From contig NZ_BMER01000001.1 of assembly GCF_014636865.1 (NCBI RefSeq), positions 2,902,718 through 2,966,717 of the forward strand: 64,000 nt of DNA. The letters run 5' to 3'. This document shows positions 28,043-36,314 of this stretch, piece after piece; position 1 is the stretch's first letter, and each line of letters starts with the position of its first letter. Below the pieces are notes generated by a model. That model searched no databases, was not told the origin of the DNA, and saw only the letters and a list, made by a program, of their open reading frames with translations. Source of the stretch: Parapedobacter pyrenivorans (GTDB taxonomy: Bacteria; Bacteroidota; Bacteroidia; Sphingobacteriales; Sphingobacteriaceae). The translations under genes were made by a program, and so were the position numbers.

Positions 28043-29569
28043 TCATTCTTCGTTCTTTATAATTGTGAATAATATTTCAAGTTGCTCTGTCGGCATTTTT
28101 TTTTGTTTGCTTAAATACTTTTTCAGTTTCTCCAATGTCTTGGGTCTTAAGTTATCTTTAGCCAATCCTAGCAACATTTCTATTTCATTAGGCTCATCGA
28201 TTCTTTTTGAATAAGTAGGGTCGTTAAAAAGTTTCGAAACCAAAATAGTCTGCCCATTTTCTAAAGCCGTTTCAAGTAAGAGGTTGTATTTACCTTTTGT
28301 TAAAGTCGGTTGTCTGTCAATGAGGGTGATCTTACCATTGCCTAATGGGGCGAATTCAATTTCTTCGTCAAGATCGAAATCGTCTTCCACAATATTGTTG
28401 AGTGTTTTTAAATTTGATGTTAAAGGAGTGCGATTTTCTTCAAATCTATCTTCTGAAATGGCTAAAAGCATTTCTGCAATTTGATCTAAGTACTCAAAGT
28501 CTTGTACTGATTTCCATTTATCGGGAATAATGTTATGCCCATGCAGCGCTCCGATAAGCCCACCTGTAAAAGCTGCAATACTATCGGTGTCTGATCCCAA
28601 TGCATTTACCGCTTCAATTACAGCTTCTAATGGCGTTTTGTGAAACTTTGTAGCCAAATAGATTCCTGCAATAACTGTCGCTGTTCCTGAACCTTTTGTG
28701 GCCTGGTCGAAGCAACCAAGTTTTTTCAAGGTTTCCTGAACAGGTAAAGTTTGTTTTATGCTTTGGAATACAAAACGTAATTGGTCTTGTGTCTCCGTGA
28801 GTGTTTCGGAATAAATTGTTTCAAAAGTTGTATTGCCAGTTTTATTCCATTCTTTGATCCATTCTCTTATTTCCGCTCTATTTGCAAATGAAAGTTCAAA
28901 CTTCTTCGGAAAATCCAGTCCGATATGTGTAATGTAGTTTTCCCAATTAAAATCCTCGGGTCTGTAAACGATAATTTGATTTAAAGCATATCCGTAGAGC
29001 ATCGCGCCTAAAATGGCCCTTGGGTGTCCGTGGGTAATTATGCTGTTGCAAAATATTTCTTCCTTAATTTTTTCAATGTTTCCAAGATTAGCTAATGCAA
29101 TCGGCAAAACTCTCATAGCCGCACCGTTTGCACCGCTTTGTTTGTAATCGTAATTCTCCCCGTTTATTTTGTAGCTATAAAAATTATTGAACCATTTTAC
29201 TGATTTTCTTTGAATTTTATCAGCGGCGACTTTTACCGTTCTGCCGCCTCCTCTCGCGTACTCTAGCCAATTAACGAGCTCAGTTTTTGCGAAATAATTA
29301 TGGTCTGAAGCGCCATCTTTTTTGATGCTTCTTGCAACAGCCAAAAGTAGTTGTGTGTCGTCAGAATAGGCACCTGCCTTTATAGTATCAATAAAACCAT
29401 AAAATCTACCACCCACCACTTTTTTCCACGTATGAAAGCTGTCAATTCGTTTAGTTCCAAATTTCTCATTTAAAGATTGTGTATTTTTCTCAAACTCAGT
29501 TATCCAACCTAAAGCATCTCCAATTGCTGAGAGTTTAACGCTTCCCTTATATTTTGTTTCTGCTTTCAT
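28043..29569 (-). CDS. ADP-ribosylglycohydrolase (DraG/ARH family) with C-terminal extension
   Basis: 508 residues. The ARH fold occupies ~1-360: GDALGW at 17-22, YSDDTQ at 68-73 (metal-binding Asp), THGHP near 179-183 and GSDTDS at 325-330 (metal-binding Asp pair), followed by GGLIGALHGHNIIPDKW. All metal ligands expected of a binuclear Mg/Mn ADP-ribosylhydrolase are present. The last ~150 residues are an acidic, helical extension without a family I recognise. Its ATG overlaps the stop of the DarT-like gene by one base (TAATG), so the two are co-translated. Known members remove ADP-ribose from proteins or small molecules; here the partner suggests reversal of ADP-ribosylation by the adjacent transferase, as an antitoxin. 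Confidence 0.88.
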   Translation of the reverse strand: MKAETKYKGSVKLSAIGDALGWITEFEKNTQSLNEKFGTKRIDSFHTWKKVVGGRFYGFIDTIKAGAYSDDTQLLLAVARSIKKDGASDHNYFAKTELVNWLEYARGGGRTVKVAADKIQRKSVKWFNNFYSYKINGENYDYKQSGANGAAMRVLPIALANLGNIEKIKEEIFCNSIITHGHPRAILGAMLYGYALNQIIVYRPEDFNWENYITHIGLDFPKKFELSFANRAEIREWIKEWNKTGNTTFETIYSETLTETQDQLRFVFQSIKQTLPVQETLKKLGCFDQATKGSGTATVIAGIYLATKFHKTPLEAVIEAVNALGSDTDSIAAFTGGLIGALHGHNIIPDKWKSVQDFEYLDQIAEMLLAISEDRFEENRTPLTSNLKTLNNIVEDDFDLDEEIEFAPLGNGKITLIDRQPTLTKGKYNLLLETALENGQTILVSKLFNDPTYSKRIDEPNEIEMLLGLAKDNLRPKTLEKLKKYLSKQKKMPTEQLEILFTIIKNEE

Positions 29570-30249
29570 TATAATCTTGAATTATTGAAAAGTGAATTGT
29601 CTACGACAAAATTAGTAGTATTATAGTCGCTTAGAGCAGCTTTTCCTGTTGCTAGATCTTTTTCATCTTTGAAGCACACCTGTAATATATCCGAAACAGC
29701 AATCTTGTTTTTCACTAAAACTTCAGCCTGTTCATCTGTCGGATATTTTTCTTTTAAATGGTTTCTCGTAATAGTTTTTGAACTATAAGAAGTAACAATT
29801 TGTAATGAGTCTGCAAACAACATTCGAAATTTGGCTATATCGCCCGTTACTCCAATTTTCCTTTTATTGTGGGTGTTTGCTGCATTGGTTACAGAAAACA
29901 ACGTATCAAGTTGGTAGATATATTTTTTGTCAATTTTCAGAACACACCAATATATGTGATGTTCGTGTGTTGTTTTTTGCCGGAAGCGATTAAACAAAAA
30001 TGAGTTGGGGTGTTGTATTGATAGGTTAATGTAACTTTTATCATCAAATCGAATATCATCGGTAAATTCTACATAGTCAAAAATATCTGTTTGGTCAATA
30101 TCAAATTGCTCAAGTAAATTTCTTGATAGCAATTTTCCCTGCTCAAAGATACTTAACAAATTAATGGTGGGAGTGAAGTGAATTAAATGCTCAATTCCTC
30201 TACCAACGATCTCCTTTTGAAATTCTTTATGATCCTGTTTTAATTCCAT
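29569..30249 (-). CDS. DarT-like (DUF4433-type) ADP-ribosyltransferase
   Basis: 226 residues. The N-terminal HFTPTINLLSIFEQGKLLSR (H24) matches the NAD-binding opening of DarT. YINLSIQHPNSFLF near residues 73-86 and the late YPTDEQAEVLV segment with E176 match the substrate loop and catalytic glutamate of DarT proteins. DarT attaches ADP-ribose to bases of single-stranded DNA and is toxic unless a partner removes it. The usual partner is a DarG macrodomain; here the neighbour is instead an ADP-ribosylglycohydrolase. It begins three bases after a UvrD-like helicase gene in the same operon. The substrate could also be RNA or protein; that cannot be decided here. Confidence 0.8.
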   Translation of the reverse strand: MELKQDHKEFQKEIVGRGIEHLIHFTPTINLLSIFEQGKLLSRNLLEQFDIDQTDIFDYVEFTDDIRFDDKSYINLSIQHPNSFLFNRFRQKTTHEHHIYWCVLKIDKKYIYQLDTLFSVTNAANTHNKRKIGVTGDIAKFRMLFADSLQIVTSYSSKTITRNHLKEKYPTDEQAEVLVKNKIAVSDILQVCFKDEKDLATGKAALSDYNTTNFVVDNSLFNNSRL

Positions 30250-30252
30250 TTT

Positions 30253-31791
30253 CTAAAATGGTAAATCGTTTTTATTATCTGTTTTTGAAAGACTACTTCT
30301 TTCAATTTTTTCAAGCAAACTTTCGTCAATTTCTGAAAGGTATCGTGATGGCATTCCACTGGATAACAAATACAATCTTTCTCTTGCTCTTGTCATCGAT
30401 GTATAGAGTAAACGTCTTTCCGTTGAAATATGGAATTCGTCGTCAGCATCAATGAAACCTGCCGGATAGGGAATAACATCATCATTTAAGTCAACGATAA
30501 ATACATTCTCGAATTCAAGTCCTTTGACAGATGATAGAGTGCAGATTTTTATATTGTCGCTTCCAAAATCTATATCCTCAGAATTTAATAGAATTTGATT
30601 TTCAAAGTTATTTGCGTCCAAAAAACCTTGAATATTATTTAATCCATTTCTGTTCCTATGCAGAATAACAGTTGAATTGATGTTGTCATCTACCTTTAGT
30701 TTTTTAAGTTCTTTCAGAATATAAGCACATTGTTGATCCCAATTGTGAAAATAACCTACTAAGGGTTTCTTTTCACCTTTACGTGCCGTTTCGACGGCTG
30801 TAAAATCGCTTTTATCATCTTCCTTTTCCAGAAGAGAGAGTGCAGCTCGTACAATTTGTACGGTATTTCTATAATTTTTCTTGAATTCAATAGTTCTACC
30901 ACCTCTTACATTCAAACCAACTTCGCCCCAAGTGAATCCACTTTTATAGATCCTCTGGGCAGCATCAGCAATAATTGAAATACTTTTTGTTTCGTCGGAA
31001 ACAAGTTGTGAAATGACAAGAATTTGCGCTTTACTTAAGTCTTGGGCTTCATCAACAATAATGTGAGTAAAAGGCTTTGTGAATTTTGGTTTTGAACTGA
31101 TTATTTTCAAACAAAGCAATGCATAATCGTCAAAATCTGCTTGATCGTTAACTTTAAGTTGATTATTGTAATCTGAATAAATCCTCCAAATGATCTCTTT
31201 GTCCGCTTTTGTTACTCTATCATTTGTTCCCCGTCCCACTCGTTTTGCATCAATGTATTCTTCTTTAGATTGGAAAGCTTTGCCTTTCATCCAAGAAATT
31301 TCTTCAAGAAAAAAATCAACAGTTTTACTCGCTACATTCTGTGAGGAATATTTTGCTTTTATAGTTGCAACAATAATGCTTTGGCTCGTTCCCGAAATAG
31401 TTTTGGAAATACGTTTGCCACCAATTACTTTAGATAGTGGAATGCCATTTTGTTCGATAAAATGGTAAGCCCATTTATGGAAATTAGTTACAAAGACATT
31501 TATTCCTTTGGGTTTAGTTGGTTTTATTTCCTCACTGTCAGCCTGATAGCCACCCGAAATATGAGGAGTAATTGCGTTAATATATTTTACAAGTGTCTTA
31601 TTGTACGTGAATATTGCAACTTTGGCTTCTTGAAATAAGTTTGATCTCGTGTCAAGCAAATGTTTAGCTCGGTAAAGGGCGACTGTCGTTTTTCCGCTTC
31701 CAGCAACGCCTTTTATTTGTATAGGCTCTGTAACTTGCAAAAACAAAACTCGCTTTTGTTCCCCTTTTAAAATTATCGGTTTTAGTGCCAT
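30253..31791 (-). CDS. UvrD/Rep-like superfamily 1 helicase
   Basis: 512 residues, shorter than classical UvrD (~720). Walker A is GVAGSGKT at 28-35, Walker B DEAQD at 247-251, followed by the QRIYKSGFTW motif III-like segment, CTLSSVKGLEFENVFIVDL near 415-433 (motif V) and RRLLYTSMTRARERLYLL near 465-482 (motif VI). All helicase motifs are present, so it should be an active ATPase. Residues 120-215 hold a short 1B-type insertion. It heads the operon with the DarT-like and ADP-ribosylglycohydrolase genes, with three bases to the next gene. Supplying or sensing single-stranded DNA for the transferase is a testable inference. Confidence 0.9.
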   Translation of the reverse strand: MALKPIILKGEQKRVLFLQVTEPIQIKGVAGSGKTTVALYRAKHLLDTRSNLFQEAKVAIFTYNKTLVKYINAITPHISGGYQADSEEIKPTKPKGINVFVTNFHKWAYHFIEQNGIPLSKVIGGKRISKTISGTSQSIIVATIKAKYSSQNVASKTVDFFLEEISWMKGKAFQSKEEYIDAKRVGRGTNDRVTKADKEIIWRIYSDYNNQLKVNDQADFDDYALLCLKIISSKPKFTKPFTHIIVDEAQDLSKAQILVISQLVSDETKSISIIADAAQRIYKSGFTWGEVGLNVRGGRTIEFKKNYRNTVQIVRAALSLLEKEDDKSDFTAVETARKGEKKPLVGYFHNWDQQCAYILKELKKLKVDDNINSTVILHRNRNGLNNIQGFLDANNFENQILLNSEDIDFGSDNIKICTLSSVKGLEFENVFIVDLNDDVIPYPAGFIDADDEFHISTERRLLYTSMTRARERLYLLSSGMPSRYLSEIDESLLEKIERSSLSKTDNKNDLPF

Positions 31792-31979
31792 GAAATTCTG
31801 TGGTTAGTGAGGTTGCGACCAAAATAAATCTGATGCCATTCTGCGCCCGCTCAATTCGGATATTCAATATTAAATTCGTTGATGTGGAGATTGTTCGTTC
31901 CTTAATGCCCCAAACTTTCTCAAATCCTTTCTATATTCTATACGGTTTCCCGTAATCAGCTTTTACTATTTGATTATAA

Positions 31980-32350
31980 TATGATAATCATAGTATAGTG
32001 CTGGGCTGCTCTTGATTTGTATAGCACGCTGGCTATTAATTACACCAGAGAGCATAGCGACGCCTTGTCTGCGCCATAGGCGGATACTTTGAATGTTCGC
32101 CCTGCTTTAGGGTGCCAAATTGGCTCCTTAGCATCCAGTATTCTTCAACGGTCAATTCAATCATGAAATCATCCGGGAATCGCTCGATGTTGCGCCTACC
32201 CTGTCTTTTCAATTGTTTGGTCTCCACAGTGTATAGGTCGGCGAGGTCTCTGTCCAACATTACGTTAAGCCCATTGATTTGGAAAATCCGATCCTGAACG
32301 TTAGCTTCTAATAGTACGGTGTCTGTTCGTTCTAATTCGGTTTTAGTCAT
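31980..32350 (-). pseudogene. ORF6N (KilA-N-type) domain protein remnant, frameshifted and truncated
   Basis: The first ~90 codons (32350 to about 32066) encode a good ORF6N domain: QDRIFQINGLNVMLDRDLAD, then KRQGRRNIERFPDDFM and MLRSQFGTLKQGEHSKYPPM. At about 32060 the frame is lost. The expected GVAMLSGVxNSxRAI continuation is seen in the next frame as VAMLSGVINSQRAIQI, after which the sequence ends at a stop near 31982 instead of continuing ~100 residues. ORF6N proteins are phage or mobile-element DNA-binding proteins. This copy is not functional. Confidence 0.75.
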
Positions 32351-32417
32351 TGATAGTAAGTTATATTCGACGAAACAATTTGTGCCGTCACTTGGTTAGC
32401 TGATTTGTATTTCTTGT

Positions 32418-32594
32418 TTAGTAATCGGTTAGTAAAAACTCGTCTATAAATATCCTTTCAAATTTATCTCGATCAACGTCAGCATATACACTTACACCAT
32501 TAGACGTATCGCCACCATCAAAATCACTTGCATTAAGCCAGGTTGCACTGGTCGAATATAAAGGTAGGGCGCCGGGATTTAATTTCCAAACTTT
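32418..32594 (-). pseudogene. C-terminal fragment of an unidentified gene
   Basis: A minus-strand frame of about 58 codons without a start codon ends at the stop 32418-32420. It encodes a non-random peptide with WKLNPGALPLYSTSATWLNA, DFDGGDTSNGVSVYADVDRD and a terminal IDEFLLTDY. The composition and the clean C-terminus suggest the end of a real protein whose upstream part was deleted. I do not recognise the family. It lies between the ORF6N remnant and the ABC-3C operon. Confidence 0.4.
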
Positions 32595-32759
32595 TGTTGG
32601 AAATTATAGACGGAAGGTATAGCCATGATTTATTGAGTGATACGTGATATAATCGGAAATTCCTTACATGAGTTATTGGCTAAGATGGTCTTGACGAAAT
32701 TGAGCGTTTTTTTGGATAAACTATTTTGCTGAATTTTAGATTTAAGCCAAATTGTTTAT

Positions 32760-34724
32760 TCATTCATGGGAGTGAAATCCTTTGTTGTCAGGAAACTTAT
32801 TAGTTTCGTCATGGCTTGCAGAGCGAGATTTCAAAATGAAATTACCTTCTTTTTCCGAAAAACGCTCAACAACGAATTCGTCAAATTCTGTTGGGAACTT
32901 ACCATAACCGGTAGTTAAAATTACTTGATATTCTTTTATAGAACCGTCAGGTTGTTTACCGAAGGCAACTGCATTATTAAGTAATGCTAAATTTTGATTT
33001 AGGTGATCGGTATCTATGCCTGAATCTTCAGGCGTATCGATCAGCAAAAATCTTGGATGTTTAACTGAATTTAGCTTCAACGACAGTGCAAGCATAGTAA
33101 AATAGTACATCAACCGTTTGGGCACATCACTACTATTCGCTTTATATTCTCTATTATCAATGAATGGCATGTAATCTTCATCGATGTAAGCCTCGTGACT
33201 TTGATAGGAAGATTTGGATAGAAGCTCACTATATATCTGATTGAATTGGGCTATCGTGTTCGCATTATTTTTGTTATATTCTTCTTTCGCTTTATTCAGA
33301 CTTGCTTGTGCTGCTCCAAAAATTTTGTTTTTGTCTTCATAATCTTTCTTAAGCCTACTTTCTTCAGTACTGTTTTTTAGGCCGTAGTTAATTTTTAGGA
33401 GCTCATCTTTTAATTTGAAAATGCGATCATTAAGATCGTCTACGACTGTCGAGTTACCCGCAAACTCCGCTGTGTTGATGATATTTTTTAATTTTAGTGT
33501 GTATTCTTCCCAAAGAAGTGTGTTTTGTTCTATACGCTGTTTTTTTTCTATCAGATCATCCTCATAAGCGGCCTTACCTAAATTGATTGCTTTAATGCTT
33601 TTCTGCTTATGAGATAGAATGTCTTTGTACTCGTTAGCATTATAAACAAACTTCTCATAATCATCATCATTGAATTTTGATCCACAAATGCAATATCCTT
33701 CAACAACATCCTTTTTGGTCATACAAAAAGGGCATAGTTCCATGGCAAAAAGATCGAGTTTTTCGTGGGTAAATATGATCTTTTCAATTTGAGCGATCTC
33801 CTGTACTAATCCAGCATGTAAAATATCGATCTTGGCTTTTTCGTTTTCTAAAGCCCCTATTGCAACCCGATCCTGTGATAACTTTAGCTCCAAGTCTACA
33901 AGTATCGATTGCACCTGGGCCAATTCTCCCATCTTATCATCAACGGTTGTATTTTCCTTTAAATGACCTTTTCTTTCGGCCTCGAGCGTTGCCAAGGTCG
34001 ACTCGATTTCCGTTTTTCTTAAAGAAAGTTTCTCAAAATCACCATTTACTTCATGATTTGCCGTGAAATTTTCCCAGAGAGCCTTTGCTAGGTCCCGATG
34101 TTTCATAGCCGCTCTTGCCTTGTCTATTTTCTTGAAATAATCCGCGGAAGAAATCCCGAGTAATATCTCAAAGATCGATTTTCTAATAATTATGGAATCG
34201 GCTACAAAATTTTCGGCTAAAGGGGCTTTGTAAATTTTTCTTGGCTCTGTATTCTGATCATAGTTAAGCAGCCGGAAAAGATCGTTAAAATTAAAATACC
34301 AATGCGAACCGCCCAAGTAAAGCTCAAATACAGGTATTTCCAGTTTTTCCAGTAACCAGTCAGAAAAAATAAACGAAGCGGACTTTCTGTCCAACGGAAA
34401 GGATTGAGTTCCTGAAGGTTGGTCAATAAATATGTCCGAGGAATTGATAAAGCGCTTGAACGAATAGGCAATACCATTGATCGAAAGATCAAGATGGACA
34501 TAATTGTTTTTATCGTTTAAAATCAGTGAATAGCGACCTTCGGCATCATCATCGGTGAAAGGCTTTATTTTACCACCTAACGCATATTCAATAAAATAAC
34601 TAAAAGTACTTTTACCAGAGCCATTGTCTCCTAAAATAATATTGACACCAGGATGAAGATCGGGTGATTCATAAAAGTAGTTATCCCCGAAATACTTAAC
34701 TTTGTTTATGATCAAACTTCCCAT
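32760..34724 (-). CDS. SMC/Rad50-like ATPase of an ABC-three-component type system
   Basis: 654 residues. Walker A GDNGSGKST is at 32-40. Residues ~195-330 and ~365-510 form a heptad-rich coiled coil that meets at a cysteine hook (C331, C334, C345, C347). Walker B is FLLIDTPEDSG near 560-570. ATP-driven dimer closure around DNA is the normal behaviour of this group. It is the last gene of an operon and overlaps the small middle gene by 13 bases. ABC ATPase + small middle protein + effector is the composition of the ABC-3C conflict systems described by comparative genomics. Its role would be sensing or loading on foreign nucleic acid; that role is an inference. Confidence 0.85.
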   Translation of the reverse strand: MGSLIINKVKYFGDNYFYESPDLHPGVNIILGDNGSGKSTFSYFIEYALGGKIKPFTDDDAEGRYSLILNDKNNYVHLDLSINGIAYSFKRFINSSDIFIDQPSGTQSFPLDRKSASFIFSDWLLEKLEIPVFELYLGGSHWYFNFNDLFRLLNYDQNTEPRKIYKAPLAENFVADSIIIRKSIFEILLGISSADYFKKIDKARAAMKHRDLAKALWENFTANHEVNGDFEKLSLRKTEIESTLATLEAERKGHLKENTTVDDKMGELAQVQSILVDLELKLSQDRVAIGALENEKAKIDILHAGLVQEIAQIEKIIFTHEKLDLFAMELCPFCMTKKDVVEGYCICGSKFNDDDYEKFVYNANEYKDILSHKQKSIKAINLGKAAYEDDLIEKKQRIEQNTLLWEEYTLKLKNIINTAEFAGNSTVVDDLNDRIFKLKDELLKINYGLKNSTEESRLKKDYEDKNKIFGAAQASLNKAKEEYNKNNANTIAQFNQIYSELLSKSSYQSHEAYIDEDYMPFIDNREYKANSSDVPKRLMYYFTMLALSLKLNSVKHPRFLLIDTPEDSGIDTDHLNQNLALLNNAVAFGKQPDGSIKEYQVILTTGYGKFPTEFDEFVVERFSEKEGNFILKSRSASHDETNKFPDNKGFHSHE

Positions 34725-35212
34725 GTAAGCACATTGTTTTGCGTGAATATTTTATCGACCAACGTTTTTATCGTCACTGTTTTGATCATACCCAGCGCCG
34801 TTTTTAACACAAGTGCATTGGTGGTTTCATTTAAGAACAATGAAGTTCGAAGAAAGTCCTCGGGTATAAATTCCTTTTTTAGCCAAAGGTCTATCGTTTT
34901 TGAAGTAACATTCATGGAAACTCCTATATAGTTTTTATTCTTTAGTATAATGATCAGATGATGTAATAACTTCTTCTTTATTTGCGCCCTCGTATATATT
35001 TTAGATAAAAATCTTTGGTCAAGTTTATTCGGATCGCCGCCTTCATTGATGAGGTCGATTAAATAGGCAATCTTTCGGAAATCCTTGAACCTTTTTGCCT
35101 CGGTCGTACAATCTAGAGCATTAAGCAGAATGATAGTATTATAGGCCAGAAAGTTATAATCCTCTTTCTGGATGAACATGAGTCGCTTTTTCGCTGCGTT
35201 TTTATTCTGCAT
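34712..35212 (-). CDS. middle-component-like small protein of ABC-3C type operon
   Basis: 166 residues from ATG 35212 (MQNKNAAKKRL); an upstream ATG at 35248 would add 12 residues and increase the overlap. It is helical and basic, with YNTIILLNALDCTTEAKRF near 20-38 and KTIDLWLKKEFIPEDFLR near 105-122. I see no catalytic motif. Position and size match the 'middle component' found between ATPase and effector genes in ABC-3C systems, often a winged-helix-like adaptor. It overlaps the protease gene by 11 bases and the ATPase gene by 13, so production of the three proteins should be tightly coupled. Confidence 0.65.
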   Translation of the reverse strand: MQNKNAAKKRLMFIQKEDYNFLAYNTIILLNALDCTTEAKRFKDFRKIAYLIDLINEGGDPNKLDQRFLSKIYTRAQIKKKLLHHLIIILKNKNYIGVSMNVTSKTIDLWLKKEFIPEDFLRTSLFLNETTNALVLKTALGMIKTVTIKTLVDKIFTQNNVLTWEV

Positions 35213-36314
35213 AGATCCCCTCCTTGTCGAAAGAAAGATAACATTCATTGATCAGGTCCAAGACAATGCGATAAATCAGATCATCGTCTAAGATCGGATA
35301 CTCGTATTTTTTTGATTTTACCTGAATAATTTCAATAGCCTTATTTTTAAATCGTTGAATGAGTGCCTTAACTTGATCTGTGGTAAGTTGCTCGTCGTTA
35401 CTTTGATCGATAAAGTCGACAAGTTCACCTTGACAAGCGTCAAAAATTCGATATTTTATTGCACTTAGATCACGTTCCAGAAGGCTGGATAATTCCGATT
35501 TTCCTAAGGAAAGCTCTTGGCAATATCTTTGAATTTTCAATGTCGACATTTTACTATCTACTGCCTCAAATTTTTCAACAAGGTTCCTCGCATCGCTTAA
35601 AGTAAGTTCACCAAACTGTTCGCTTCCCCAATTGTCACCGAATATTTCGGTGGAGATATCAAATTTCTCTAGCCCGATATGATCAACAATTCTTCCTAGC
35701 GAACAACATTTGATATCATTATTCAAGGCTTCCGATCCTGTTACACTTTTTAATATCCCGATCAAATAAAAAATATCTTCGTTAATGATGAAAGCACCAC
35801 TTCCTGACAAACCGCAGGCATCATCACTACCACCTTTAAATTTGTCTTGGCCTGAAAGTGTTATGCGAAACTCATTATTTGATATACCATTCAGCACTCT
35901 GCTTTTGAAAGTTCTACATTGCTCCGGGTTTACAACTTGAAATCCCGTGAAAGTAACTGGCATATCGATCTTGAAACTATCTGAGATTAAAATTTCAGGA
36001 AACTCATTATCTGAATCAAGATAGTTAACTTTAAGCAGAGCCCAATCTTCACACTCATCAGAAGCCACGATTTCGACAGCCTCGATTGTTTCAAAGGGTG
36101 TATTATAAAAGTCTTGACGTTCAATCAAAATCTGATCAAGTCTAACATCTTTAAATATGTTGTTCTCCCCATAAATACAATGATAGGCTGTCAGTACAAA
36201 AAAGCCATTTGTACCTTTTACCAAACATCCGCTACCATGATTTCTTAGTTGTTGGTCGATAAAAATTTTAATGCGCACACACGGCTTATTGGTTAATTTT
36301 TCATTCATATTCAA
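35202..36314 (-). CDS. trypsin-like serine protease with C-terminal ABC-3C-type domain
   Basis: 370 residues, no signal peptide, so cytoplasmic. The catalytic triad is visible: H45 in LTAYHC, D90 in CEDWALLKV and S170 in CGLSGSGAF, the usual order for the chymotrypsin fold. Residues ~215-370 are a helical C-terminal domain (DARNLVEKFEAVDSKM and later DDDLIYRIVLDLINECYLSF) that resembles the adaptor tail by which effectors join ABC-3C complexes. A cytoplasmic trypsin tied to an SMC-like ATPase suggests activated proteolysis of a host or phage protein. It overlaps the MBL gene by 14 bases. Confidence 0.8.
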   Translation of the reverse strand: MNMNEKLTNKPCVRIKIFIDQQLRNHGSGCLVKGTNGFFVLTAYHCIYGENNIFKDVRLDQILIERQDFYNTPFETIEAVEIVASDECEDWALLKVNYLDSDNEFPEILISDSFKIDMPVTFTGFQVVNPEQCRTFKSRVLNGISNNEFRITLSGQDKFKGGSDDACGLSGSGAFIINEDIFYLIGILKSVTGSEALNNDIKCCSLGRIVDHIGLEKFDISTEIFGDNWGSEQFGELTLSDARNLVEKFEAVDSKMSTLKIQRYCQELSLGKSELSSLLERDLSAIKYRIFDACQGELVDFIDQSNDEQLTTDQVKALIQRFKNKAIEIIQVKSKKYEYPILDDDLIYRIVLDLINECYLSFDKEGIYAE

